Shown here in pieces: positions 18,171 to 26,371 of a stretch of DNA of 64,000 nucleotides. The DNA is from Qipengyuania soli (lineage in GTDB: Bacteria; Pseudomonadota; Alphaproteobacteria; Sphingomonadales; Sphingomonadaceae), in contig NZ_CP064654.1 of the NCBI RefSeq assembly GCF_015529805.1, positions 2,232,001 to 2,296,000 of the forward strand, read 5' to 3'. The notes below the pieces were generated by a model. It was not told where the DNA came from. It searched no databases and was given only the letters and a program-made list of their open reading frames with translations. The stretch's first letter is position 1; each line of letters begins with the position of its first letter. Made by a program: the position numbers and the translations under genes.

Positions 18171-19520
18171 TCAGACACGGAGCAACAGGTGCTCGCGTTC
18201 CCACGAGCTGATGACCGACTGGTAGGCGTAAAGCTCGGTTTCCTTGATCGCGTAGAAGACCTCGAAGAAGTCCTCCCCGAGATACTGGCGCACCTGCTTG
18301 CACTTGCTGAATCGATCGAGTGCACCTTCCAGCGTGCGCGGCAGGGTCCGCGCGCGGTTGTAGGCATTGCCGGTCACGCTCTTGGGCGGCTGCATCCGTT
18401 CGACCATGCCGACGTAGCCGCAGATGAGCGACGCGGCGATGGCGAGATAGGGATTGGAGTCTGCACCCGGCAGGCGGTTCTCGATCCGGCGATTTGCCGG
18501 GTCGGAGATCGGGATGCGCAAGCCGCAGGAACGGTTGTCGCTGCCCCACTGGACATTGATCGGCGCCGCGCTGTCGGGCCTCATGCGGCGGAACGAGTTG
18601 ACGTTCGGCGCGAACATCGGGGTGATCTGCGGCAGCAGCCGGGCAAGCCCAGCAATGTGGCTGCGGAAAAGGGCGCTGTCGCGACCGTTCTGCGTGGTGA
18701 AGACGTTCCGGCCAGTCTCTATGTCGAGGATCGACTGGTGGATGTGCATCGCACTGCCCGGCTGGTCGGACATGGGCTTGGCGAGGAAGGTCCCGTAAAC
18801 ACCGTGCTCTAGCGCGACCTGCCGCACGATGCGCTTGAACAGCAGCACTTCGTCGGCCAACTCCAGCGGATCGCCATGGACGAAATTGACCTCGAGCTGG
18901 GCTGCGCCGGCCTCGTGGATCATAGTGTCGATGTTGAGATCGGCCTTCTCGCAGAAATCGTAGATGTGCTCGATGATGTCCTCGAACTCGCCAAGCGCTT
19001 CGAGGCCGAAGGGCTGGCTCGCCGTTTCCGGTCGCCCCGAGCGGCCTGCTGGCGGGACCAGCGGGAAGTCAGAATCGAGGTTCTTGGAGACGAGATAGAA
19101 CTCGACCTCGGGCGCGATCACGGGCTTCCATCCGCGCTTCTCGTAGAGCGCCAGGACGCGCTTCAGGATCGCGCGGGGCGCGATTTCGACCGGGTCATTC
19201 TTGCCAGTGTAGGCGTCGGCGATGACATAGGCAGTAGGGGTCTGGAACCCCGGTGCCTCGCGCAGCGTGGTCGGGTCCGGCACCAGCGTCATGTCCGGAT
19301 CGTAGGGCAGGACGATGTGGTCGACATCGTCCGGATATTCGCCCGTTACCGTGACCGAGAAAACGCTGACCGGAATGCGCAGCGTGCGATCTGTCAGCGA
19401 TTTGAGAAACTTGTTGGCGGGCAAGACCTTGCCGCGCTGGATCCCGTTCATGTCGGGAACGATGCATTCGACTTCGCTGATCCCGCGTTCGCTGATCCAG
19501 CTGGCGATGTCGGTACTCAT
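18171..19520 (-). CDS. puuA: Gamma-glutamylputrescine synthetase-like protein, paralogue 1
   Basis: 449-aa glutamine-synthetase-fold ligase. Early VPDMNGIQRGK matches the PuuA N-terminus; active-site blocks are APEVEFYL, GSAMHIHQS, NSFRRMRP and ENRLPGADSNPYLA. It should form gamma-glutamylputrescine from glutamate, ATP and putrescine, entering the PuuB-aldehyde dehydrogenase-PuuD branch. It begins a four-gene run with almost no spacing. An AGGA ribosome site lies just upstream of ATG 19520, below a stable hairpin. Confidence 0.88.
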   Translation of the reverse strand: MSTDIASWISERGISEVECIVPDMNGIQRGKVLPANKFLKSLTDRTLRIPVSVFSVTVTGEYPDDVDHIVLPYDPDMTLVPDPTTLREAPGFQTPTAYVIADAYTGKNDPVEIAPRAILKRVLALYEKRGWKPVIAPEVEFYLVSKNLDSDFPLVPPAGRSGRPETASQPFGLEALGEFEDIIEHIYDFCEKADLNIDTMIHEAGAAQLEVNFVHGDPLELADEVLLFKRIVRQVALEHGVYGTFLAKPMSDQPGSAMHIHQSILDIETGRNVFTTQNGRDSALFRSHIAGLARLLPQITPMFAPNVNSFRRMRPDSAAPINVQWGSDNRSCGLRIPISDPANRRIENRLPGADSNPYLAIAASLICGYVGMVERMQPPKSVTGNAYNRARTLPRTLEGALDRFSKCKQVRQYLGEDFFEVFYAIKETELYAYQSVISSWEREHLLLRV

Positions 19521-19538
19521 GATTGTCCTGTCTGGACC

Positions 19539-19571
19539 GGCCCGGGCTCTTCCTTTCGGAAGACCCGGGCC
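19539..19571 (-). terminator. Intercistronic GNRA-type hairpin after the porin gene
   Basis: On the minus strand GGCCCGGGTCTTCC, loop GAAA, GGAAGAGCCCGGGCC: a 14-bp stem with one bulged base and a GNRA tetraloop. No T tract follows, so it is more likely a partial terminator or mRNA-end stabiliser between porin and puuA than a full terminator. It ends 18 nt before the puuA start and leaves that ribosome site free. Confidence 0.55.
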
Positions 19572-19580
19572 GTATCCGGG

Positions 19581-20285
19581 TTAGAATGCGAAGGACAGGC
19601 CCGCGACCACGGTCGCATCACCAAGGCTGGTGAAACTGTGGGCCGTATCCACATAATCGAGCGTCGCGGTGAAGCCGCTGCCCAGATCGTAGCTGGCGCC
19701 GATCAGCCAGTCCTTCTTGTTGTCGGCAAAGGCGCCGTCCTCGATACCGAAGGTACCGTGGACCGAAATCGGGGAATCGCCGATCGGCATTTCACCCGAG
19801 ATGTAAACGTAGGTGTTGTCTTCGTCGCCGAGGTTTTCCTGGCTCGGGGCATAGGCGACACCAAGGGTCACCGTGCCCGGGCCTACCGCCGTCCCGATCG
19901 ATCCGAGCAGTTCGACGTAATTGTAGTCGCTGAAGTCCGGATAGAGATAGTAGACCGCACCGACGTCGATGCTGATCGCGCCGACGTCGGCGGCATAACC
20001 GGCGTAAAGGTCGAGTTCGAGATCGTCGGCACCATCCTCGAGTGCGACGTTCGAGGCCCACACCCCGGCGTAAAGGCCGGACTCGTGCGAAACGCTGAGT
20101 TCCGCGGTTACTTCGGGATCCTTGTCCGACAGCGAAATGCCGCGGAAGCGATAGTCGGAGTTGACCCCGATTTCGCCGTCGACTTCCCAGGCGCCGGTCG
20201 CTTCCTCGGTATCTTCATCCTGTGCCATCGCCGCGGTCGACGCGAACATGAGCGGCAGTGCCGCCATTGCAATGATCTTGCGCAT
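19581..20285 (-). CDS. TorF/Gcw_chp-family putative outer-membrane porin
   Basis: 234-aa exported protein with a 21-residue signal peptide ending AMA. The mature part is a chain of alternating amphipathic strands, beginning with the family motif NSDYRFRGISLSDKDP and ending in the aromatic SFAF expected of outer-membrane barrels. ATG 20285 has a GAGGAGG ribosome site and was preferred to a longer frame. As first gene ahead of puuA, it probably provides outer-membrane entry for the cationic substrates or their relatives; that link is inferred. Confidence 0.85.
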   Translation of the reverse strand: MRKIIAMAALPLMFASTAAMAQDEDTEEATGAWEVDGEIGVNSDYRFRGISLSDKDPEVTAELSVSHESGLYAGVWASNVALEDGADDLELDLYAGYAADVGAISIDVGAVYYLYPDFSDYNYVELLGSIGTAVGPGTVTLGVAYAPSQENLGDEDNTYVYISGEMPIGDSPISVHGTFGIEDGAFADNKKDWLIGASYDLGSGFTATLDYVDTAHSFTSLGDATVVAGLSFAF

Positions 20286-20408
20286 CCTCAACTTGCCCTC
20301 CTCAATATCGGGTAATGTTATCGAGCCACGCGCGGTTTTCCCGCAGGCGGCCTCCCGTATCCCCGGATATTCACCAAATCCACCAATCCCGCCATCGAGA
20401 TTAATCGG

Positions 20409-20433
20409 AGCTATTACTATCGGTTTTTCCGAT
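20409..20433. promoter_or_regulatory. Candidate shared operator in the porin/aminotransferase divergent region
   Basis: The 229-bp region 20286-20514 contains ATCGG-TTTTT-CCGAT (20419-20433). It includes TTTCCGA (20426-20432), the reverse complement of the TCGGAAA half-site at 12606 near the LysR gene. A partial TCGGAG lies just upstream. This may tie both runs of the polyamine locus to one regulator; it was found by eye only. Confidence 0.35.
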
Positions 20434-20514
20434 GGGTGTCTCGCTGGCGATTCTGTTGGATGGCTTCGGGGAGGCCAATTATCCAGCATGGGTCAAACGA
20501 TCACCGGAGCCACC

Positions 20515-21828
20515 ATGGCCGAGCGCAACGACCTGTCCGCCTTCTGGATGCCCTTCACCGACAACCGCGGCTTCAAGGCACATCCGCGCATGTTCGTCTC
20601 GGCCAAGGGGATGCATTACACTTCTGCCACCGGCCACCAGGTGCTCGATGCCACAGGCGGGCTGTGGTGCGTCAATGCCGGACACGGACGGGAAAAGATC
20701 GTCGAGGCGATCCGTGCCTCTGCTGGCGAGCTCGACTTCGCTCCGACTTTCCAGCTGGCCCACCCGCTGGCATTCGAAGCCGCATCCAAGCTGTCGATGA
20801 TCATGCCCGAGGGGCTGGACCGCATCTTCTTCGCCAACTCCGGCTCCGAGGCGGTCGACAGCGCACTCAAGATCGCGCTCGCTTATCAGCGGGCTCGCGG
20901 CCAGGGCAGCCGCACGCGCCTGATCGGTCGCGAGCGGGGCTATCACGGCGTCGGCTTCGGCGGCATTTCGGTGGGTGGCATCGTCAACAACCGCCGACAG
21001 TTCGGCACGCTCCTCAATGGCGTCGACCACATGCGCCACACGCATGACCTGGGCCGCAATGCCTTCTCGCGAGGCCTTCCCGAACACGGCGCCGAGCTTG
21101 CCGACGACCTCGAGCGGATCGTGGCCCTGCACGGCGCAGACACCATTGCAGCCGTCATAGTCGAGCCGGTGGCAGGTTCGACCGGCGTGCTTGTTCCCCC
21201 GGTCGGATATCTTCAGCGCCTGCGCGATATCTGCGACCGCCATGACATCCTGCTGATCTTCGACGAGGTCATCACCGCCTTCGGACGAGTGGGCAAGGCG
21301 ACCGCCGCCGAACGTTTCGGCGTCACTCCCGACATCATCACCATGGCCAAGGGCCTAACCAACGCCGCGGTCCCGATGGGCGCCGTGGCGGTTCGTCGCG
21401 AAGTTCACGACACGGTGGTCGACAATGCGCCGGCCGGAATCGAACTGTTCCACGGCTACACTTACAGCGCCCACCCGCTGGCTTCGACAGCAGCCATCGC
21501 CACGCTCGATCTCTACCGCGAGGAAGGCCTGTTCGAGCGGGCGATAGAGCTTGAGGATTACTGGGCCGATGCGATTCATTCGCTGAAGGGCGCCCCGCAC
21601 GTCATCGATTGCCGCAACATCGGGCTCATTGGTGGCATCGAACTCGAACCGCGTCCCGGCGCTCCGACCAAGCGGGCGATGGAGATCTTCCACCGCGCTT
21701 TCGACGAGGGCCTGCTGATCCGCGTCACGGGCGATATCATCGCGCTCTCGCCCCCACTCATCCTCGACAAGTCGCATATCGACGAGATTGTCGGCAAGCT
21801 GGCGAAACTGCTGCCTGCCATCGGTTGA
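20515..21828 (+). CDS. Omega-amino acid--pyruvate-type class III aminotransferase
   Basis: 437-aa PLP enzyme with GLWCVNAGHGREKIVEAI, NSGSEAVDSALK, Asp250 (FDEVITAFGRVG) and Lys279 in ITMAKGLTNAAVP. It resembles beta-alanine/omega-amino acid:pyruvate transaminases and could turn GABA into succinate semialdehyde for GabD. I chose ATG 20515 because GGAG (20506-20509) is well placed; ATG 20488 is an alternative. It is divergent from the porin and is the third class III aminotransferase in the locus. Confidence 0.85.
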   Translation: MAERNDLSAFWMPFTDNRGFKAHPRMFVSAKGMHYTSATGHQVLDATGGLWCVNAGHGREKIVEAIRASAGELDFAPTFQLAHPLAFEAASKLSMIMPEGLDRIFFANSGSEAVDSALKIALAYQRARGQGSRTRLIGRERGYHGVGFGGISVGGIVNNRRQFGTLLNGVDHMRHTHDLGRNAFSRGLPEHGAELADDLERIVALHGADTIAAVIVEPVAGSTGVLVPPVGYLQRLRDICDRHDILLIFDEVITAFGRVGKATAAERFGVTPDIITMAKGLTNAAVPMGAVAVRREVHDTVVDNAPAGIELFHGYTYSAHPLASTAAIATLDLYREEGLFERAIELEDYWADAIHSLKGAPHVIDCRNIGLIGGIELEPRPGAPTKRAMEIFHRAFDEGLLIRVTGDIIALSPPLILDKSHIDEIVGKLAKLLPAIG

Positions 21829-21901
21829 CCCCGCTGGCTCGGGGACGGGAGCGCCCGGAGATATTGGTAGCCGCAGGATAGGTCGCTAGTGTTCGGCCGG
21901 C

Positions 21902-23104
21902 ATGCACACCGTCACGCCCGACCGACCGCACCACCAACAGCAGTCGCTGCGCTTCCTCATGCTCTACGCGCTGGCGGCGGCCGGTGGCTCTGCGGCCTAT
22001 GCGCCTTTCCTCACGCTCCTGCTGCCGGTGCGGGTGACCGGGCAATGGGGCGCGCAGGGGCTCGAAATCCTTTCCTACACGGCGTTTGCTGGCGCGGTCG
22101 CGGCAAGCATTGCCAACATCGTCTTCGGGTGGCTCAGCGACAGGACCCGGAACCGACGCGGCTGGATACTGGCCGGCGTGTTCGTCTCGGGCGTCCTGCT
22201 CGTTGCCATGCAGCATGTCGAGACGGTCGCGAGCCTCCTGGCGATGATCGTGCTGTGGCAGGTCGGGCTCAACATGATGCTCAACCCGCTCCTTGCCTGG
22301 GCCGGTGACTGCGTGCCCGACGAACAGAAGGGACTGCTGGGCGGGCTGTTGTCGATCGCTCCGGCGCTGGGCGCTTTCACGGGCATGATCATCACCTATC
22401 CCGGCCTCGCGGGAGGCGATACGAGGCTGGTCCTCAACGCCGTCATCGTCGCGGCAATGATCCTGCCGGTGGTCTTCTTCGGTCGCCCGCGTCCGATGCC
22501 GCATCTCGTCACGGCCATGCACGAGGAAGGCCGGCCCGCGGAGCATGCGAAGGACGAGCCTGTCCGGCGGATGTGGATTGCGCGACTGCTCGTCCAGATT
22601 GCCGAGGCGGCCCTCTTCGCTTTCCTTCTCCTGTGGTTGCGCAGCATCGACGGGACAATGACCGACAATGACACCGCCCGGGTGTTCACGGTCGTCCTGA
22701 TAGCATCGGTGCCGCTCGCACTCGTCATCGGCCGCTGGTCGGACAAGGTAGACCGCCCGCGCCTGCCGTTGACTGTGACGGCGGGAGGGGCGGCGCTTGG
22801 CCTCGTCGCACTGGCTGGGGCGCACACCGGCCCGACGGCCATGGCGGCCTATGTCCTCTTCGGGGTCATGGCAGGCATCTTCCTCGCACTCCACTCAAGC
22901 CAGACCCTGCGCGTCTTGCCGCGCCCGGGAACGCGCGGGCGGGACCTCGGGATCTTCAACCTGACCAACACCGTGCCGTCGCTGGTGATGCCTTGGATCG
23001 TGCTAGCGCTCATCCCAGCCTTCGGGTTCCAGGGGCTGTTCCTCCTGCTGGCAGGACTTTCGGCAGTTGCCTGCCTGCTACTCGCCACAATGCCACGCAT
23101 CTGA
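21902..23104 (+). CDS. Major facilitator superfamily transporter
   Basis: 400-aa inner-membrane protein with about 12 hydrophobic helices. The loop after helix 2 reads GWLSDRTRNRRG, the MFS signature, with a weaker copy in the second half (GRWSDKVDRPRLP). The substrate is not evident; the closest flavour is sugar-efflux or nucleoside-type MFS proteins. It lies 73 bp after the omega-aminotransferase on the same strand and could be cotranscribed with it. Confidence 0.82.
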   Translation: MHTVTPDRPHHQQQSLRFLMLYALAAAGGSAAYAPFLTLLLPVRVTGQWGAQGLEILSYTAFAGAVAASIANIVFGWLSDRTRNRRGWILAGVFVSGVLLVAMQHVETVASLLAMIVLWQVGLNMMLNPLLAWAGDCVPDEQKGLLGGLLSIAPALGAFTGMIITYPGLAGGDTRLVLNAVIVAAMILPVVFFGRPRPMPHLVTAMHEEGRPAEHAKDEPVRRMWIARLLVQIAEAALFAFLLLWLRSIDGTMTDNDTARVFTVVLIASVPLALVIGRWSDKVDRPRLPLTVTAGGAALGLVALAGAHTGPTAMAAYVLFGVMAGIFLALHSSQTLRVLPRPGTRGRDLGIFNLTNTVPSLVMPWIVLALIPAFGFQGLFLLLAGLSAVACLLLATMPRI

Positions 23105-23149
23105 CGAGAGCGCCGAGCGTCCCCGACCGGGTTTTAATTCCTCGGAAAG

Positions 23150-23236
23150 TGGTGCCCAGAAGAGGACTCGAACCTCCACGCCCTTGCGAGCGCCGCCACC
23201 TGAAGACGGTGCGTCTACCAATTCCGCCATCTGGGC
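23150..23236 (-). tRNA. tRNA-Leu (anticodon CAG)
   Basis: An 87-nt cloverleaf on the minus strand, including an encoded CCA end. The acceptor stem is GCCCAGA pairing with TCTGGGC; the D arm contains GGCGGAATTGGTAGACGC; the anticodon stem is CCGTC/GGCGG around loop TTCAGGT, giving CAG. A long variable arm (GCGCTCGCAAGGGCGT region) and the T arm GGTTCGAGTCC fit a class II leucine tRNA. No integrase or att repeat is visible nearby. Confidence 0.96.
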
Positions 23237-23407
23237 ACACATGCTGGCCGAGGATCATCGTCGTCCCGGCCGGGTAGGAGCGCGCCACTAGCGAAGGGGT
23301 GCGATTCTTGTCAACTGCAATCGGCGGGGCGGAACGCTTGCGAAGCCATGAGGGTTGTGGCTAGGGGCGCAGCGAAGATTCCCAGGGACTGGAAACGGAC
23401 GATTTCG

Positions 23408-24358
23408 ATGGCGAAGGTCAGTGCATTGAACGGCAAGCTGGTGGTGCTGATGGGCGGCAGCGGCTTCATCGGCAACTATGTGGCGCAGGCCCTGCTCGAG
23501 CGCGGGGCGCGCGTGCGGATCGCCAGCCGCAACCCCGAGCGTGCTTTCCGCCTCAAGCCGCTCGCCAACCTCGGCCAGATCCAGTTCGCCCGATGCAATG
23601 CCTCCGACCGCAGGAGCGTGGAAGCCTGCGTGACAGGCGCAGATGCGGTGGTGAACCTGATCGGCACCTTCGATGGAAATCTGTCGCGTATCATGGGCGA
23701 GGCGCCGGGCTGGATGGCAAAGGCAGCGAAGGCGCAGGGTGCACAGGCCTTCGTCCACGTCAGCGCGATCGCCGACGAACCCGACGAGGACACGGTGATC
23801 GAATACGCCGCCGCAAAGAAGCTGGGCGAGGAAAGTGTGCGGGCAGCCTTCCCCGGGGCGACCATCCTGCGACCCTCGATCCTGTTCGGGAAGGACGACA
23901 ACTTCCTCAACATGTTCGCAGGGCTGATTTCGAGCTTGCCGGTCCTTCCGGTCTTCGGTCCCGACGCGAAGATCCAACCGGTCTATGTCGACGACGTCGC
24001 CGAAGCTGTGGCACGTGCGCTCGAGGATCCGGCGGCCCACGGAGGCAAGACCTACGAAATTGCAGGGCCCGAGGTCCTTACCATGATGGACCTCAACCAG
24101 CGCATTGCGGCAGCGCAAAACCGCAAGCGCAGCTTCCTGCCCATACCCGATGCGGGCTCGGCTCTGTTCGCCGCCCTGCCCGGTACGCCGATGTCGTCCG
24201 ACCAGTGGAAGCTTCTGAAGCAGGGCAGCATCGCTTCAGGCGCACTGCCGGGGCTCGAGAAACTCGGCATTGCCGCCAAGCCACTCGGCCTGTTCCTCGA
24301 TAAGTGGATGGTTCGCTACCGCAAGCACGGGCGTTTCGCCGACCGCCTGAGCGCATAA
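23408..24358 (+). CDS. NDUFA9-like complex I-associated / NAD-epimerase-family protein
   Basis: 316-aa atypical short-chain dehydrogenase. The nucleotide-binding GGSGFIG is at 16-22, followed by RVRIASRNPERA and a late LPVFGPDAKIQPVYVDDVA block. This pattern is shared with the mitochondrial complex I subunit NDUFA9 and its alphaproteobacterial relatives. Catalysis is doubtful because no clear YxxxK is visible (the region reads EYAAAKKLGE). ATG 23408 skips a 20-residue upstream extension. Confidence 0.82.
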   Translation: MAKVSALNGKLVVLMGGSGFIGNYVAQALLERGARVRIASRNPERAFRLKPLANLGQIQFARCNASDRRSVEACVTGADAVVNLIGTFDGNLSRIMGEAPGWMAKAAKAQGAQAFVHVSAIADEPDEDTVIEYAAAKKLGEESVRAAFPGATILRPSILFGKDDNFLNMFAGLISSLPVLPVFGPDAKIQPVYVDDVAEAVARALEDPAAHGGKTYEIAGPEVLTMMDLNQRIAAAQNRKRSFLPIPDAGSALFAALPGTPMSSDQWKLLKQGSIASGALPGLEKLGIAAKPLGLFLDKWMVRYRKHGRFADRLSA

Positions 24359-24401
24359 TCCGCGAGCGGATCCTGGCTCTCGCCCGCATTTGACAATGCA
24401 C

Positions 24402-24437
24402 AAAAAAGTGGTCCGGCGCCTTACGACACCGGACCAC
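24402..24437 (-). terminator. Rho-independent terminator of the YadA-like gene
   Basis: On the minus strand GTGGTCCGG (24437-24429) pairs with CCGGACCAC (24416-24408) across a 12-nt loop and is followed directly by TTTTTT (24407-24402). It lies 32 bp after the autotransporter stop codon and is one of the clearest intrinsic terminators in the window. Confidence 0.85.
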
Positions 24438-24468
24438 CAAGTATGCGGTCGAATTAACCGGACTGTGA

Positions 24469-26127
24469 TTACCAGCCGAAAATCACACCGACGCGACCGC
24501 CGATCTTGCCATTCTTGTTCAGACCGCCACCGACACCGGCAGTCACAGCAACGTTGTCGCTGACGCGGAGGCCCATGTTGGCCGCGACTGCGTTCGCGCC
24601 CTCATAGAAACCGCCGGTCACCGCGAGGTTGAAGCGCATGTCGGGCAGGAAGGCCATGCCGCCGAGCGCGATGGCCGTAGCGGTCGAGCTCGAAATACGA
24701 TCATCGAAGTCCGCGATACGAGTCTCGAGAACATCGACGCGGTTGGAAACGGTGTCGATACGGTTCGAGAGCGCTGTGTCAGCAGCGATGCGGGCGTTGG
24801 TTTCGCTGGTGATGGTATCCAGCAGAACGGTGTCGGCTGCCGCGCGGGCGTCAGCTTCGGCGACGATGGCTTCGCTGTTGGCGGTGATGCGGGCGTCATG
24901 CTCGACGAGGGTCGCTTCGTTCGCGGTAACGCGCTCGTCGAGAACGACGATCGCTTCTTCGTTCGCGGTGATGCGGGTCTCGTGGTCGACGAGAGTTGCT
25001 TCGTTGGCCGTGATGCGGTCCTCGTGGTCCACGAGCGCAGCGATCACTTCGACTTCCGAATTCGTCTCGGCAGCGCGCGGATCGCCGAGAAGTGCCTGCG
25101 AGGCTGCGGCAATCGCCGCGTTCTGGTTTTCGGCGGCACCGACCAGCACTTCCTGAGCACGGATGAACGTGTTCGTGACATCGTCGAGGCCAGCAAACTG
25201 GGCTTCGGCGGCGGCGAGGTCCTGGTTCGCGGATGCCGCATCGGCGGTCAGGTTCTGCAAGCCGTCGGCGCTTGCGGTATAGCCGGCATCGGTGATCGCA
25301 TCGACGAAGTCGGTGTTCGAGGCAAGCGAGGTGTCGAGATCGCTGACAGCCGTCGAAAGGCCATCAGCTGCGGCAACGCGCGTGTCGACAGCTGCGTCGA
25401 ACGCGACCTGGGCTGCATCGAGCGCATCTGCGGCGGCAGTGGCATCCGCAAGCGCAACCGTACGGTCGGCCTCGGCTGCCGAAAGGTCCTGCTGCGCTTC
25501 GGCGCGGGCGACGAGCGCTGCGTTGAGAGCCGCAAGGTTTGCGGTGCTCTGGTCTGCGTCATAGGCAGCCTGCGCAGCGGCGACATCATCGCTTGCGGCA
25601 CTCAGTGCAATGTTGGCGTCGGTCACCGACTGGTTGGCTGCTGTCAGTGCGTCGGCCGCATCATTGTAGGCTGCATCGGCAACGGTAACGACGTCTGCGG
25701 CCGCGGCTTCGGCTGCCGCAGCTGCCGCGAGGTCGGCTTCGGCAGTGGTGACTGCAGCGAAGGCGTCGAGATTGTCCTGGGTCAGCGAGGCAGTAACGGC
25801 TGCTTCAGCGCCGTTGAGCGCGGTCGCGGCATCCGTCGCTGCATCGACATCGGCCTGCGCGGCATCGATCTGGTCCTGCGTAGGCGCGGTCTGTTCGATC
25901 TTGCTGTCGAGATTGTCGTAGGCGCCGTCGGCAATGCCGCTGTAATCATAGGTGCTGAGGGCAACGTCGACATCGGTGGGCTCGGTACATTCGACGCCGA
26001 AGCCGGTGTAGACGGTGCAAGCTTCCTGTGCTGCGGCGGGTGTTGCGCCTACGAGGCCGATCGCGGCAGTGCTGGCAAGGAGGCCTGCAGCGACAGCGCT
26101 GCGGCCTGCGTTATTATGAGTACGCAT
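24469..26127 (-). CDS. YadA-like trimeric autotransporter (headless, Ala-rich stalk)
   Basis: 552-aa surface protein of the type Vc class. A signal peptide to about residue 34 ends in TPAAAQ; a short N-terminal part holds a Cys37/Cys47 pair; residues 86-345 are an alanine-rich heptad stalk. Residues 365-420 are four 14-residue units (consensus LVDHExRITANEAT), then more coiled coil to 480. Residues 485-552 match the YadA membrane anchor (ALGGMAFLPDMRFN ... GVIFGW). No globular head such as a YadA or Hia head is seen. ATG 26127 follows the AT-rich promoter. It is likely an adhesin or surface spacer; ligand unknown. Confidence 0.85.
   Translation of the reverse strand: MRTHNNAGRSAVAAGLLASTAAIGLVGATPAAAQEACTVYTGFGVECTEPTDVDVALSTYDYSGIADGAYDNLDSKIEQTAPTQDQIDAAQADVDAATDAATALNGAEAAVTASLTQDNLDAFAAVTTAEADLAAAAAAEAAAADVVTVADAAYNDAADALTAANQSVTDANIALSAASDDVAAAQAAYDADQSTANLAALNAALVARAEAQQDLSAAEADRTVALADATAAADALDAAQVAFDAAVDTRVAAADGLSTAVSDLDTSLASNTDFVDAITDAGYTASADGLQNLTADAASANQDLAAAEAQFAGLDDVTNTFIRAQEVLVGAAENQNAAIAAASQALLGDPRAAETNSEVEVIAALVDHEDRITANEATLVDHETRITANEEAIVVLDERVTANEATLVEHDARITANSEAIVAEADARAAADTVLLDTITSETNARIAADTALSNRIDTVSNRVDVLETRIADFDDRISSSTATAIALGGMAFLPDMRFNLAVTGGFYEGANAVAANMGLRVSDNVAVTAGVGGGLNKNGKIGGRVGVIFGW
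24868..25035 (-). repeat. Four tandem 42-bp coding repeats in the stalk
   Basis: Four consecutive 42-bp units encode residues 365-378, 379-392, 393-406 and 407-420 of the autotransporter. All share TAN at the same place and differ at other positions, so they are diverged at DNA level. A 14-residue period equals four helical turns. Expansion or contraction would change stalk length by fixed steps without frameshift. Confidence 0.8.
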
Positions 26128-26371
26128 ATTAAATCCCTCATTGAATAAATAACAAATGTTAAACCAGACGTTCCTCTGGGCCCGGTTGTGTATTGTCAAA
26201 GGGATTTGGAATTTCATTGGTATCTGTTTTGCGTATTCAAATTATATGCACAAACGCATGTTTTTAAATATATCATTCTGCATTGCGCATTACTTTAACC
26301 ATGTCTAACGCAGCGCATTCAGGGGATTTGGGGAAATCGCCTATTAGTATAATTCAGGGGCATCTAATTCC
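26128..26371. promoter_or_regulatory. AT-rich divergent promoter region
   Basis: This 244-bp stretch is far more AT-rich than the rest of the window and carries no gene I can support. TATAAT at 26246-26241 on the minus strand is a good -10 box for the autotransporter, giving a leader of roughly 105 nt. TATAAT at 26348-26353 on the plus strand would place transcription of the winged-helix gene only about 12 nt before its GTG. AT-richness also suits silencing by nucleoid proteins. Confidence 0.5.

Noticed and set aside
23150-23236. tRNA-Leu as an attachment site of an integrated element
   Set aside because: No integrase, no direct repeat of the tRNA end and no change of composition beyond it.
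24868-25035. Regular 42-bp repeats as a possible CRISPR array or satellite
   Set aside because: They are in-frame coiled-coil units without spacers and with a conserved residue pattern.
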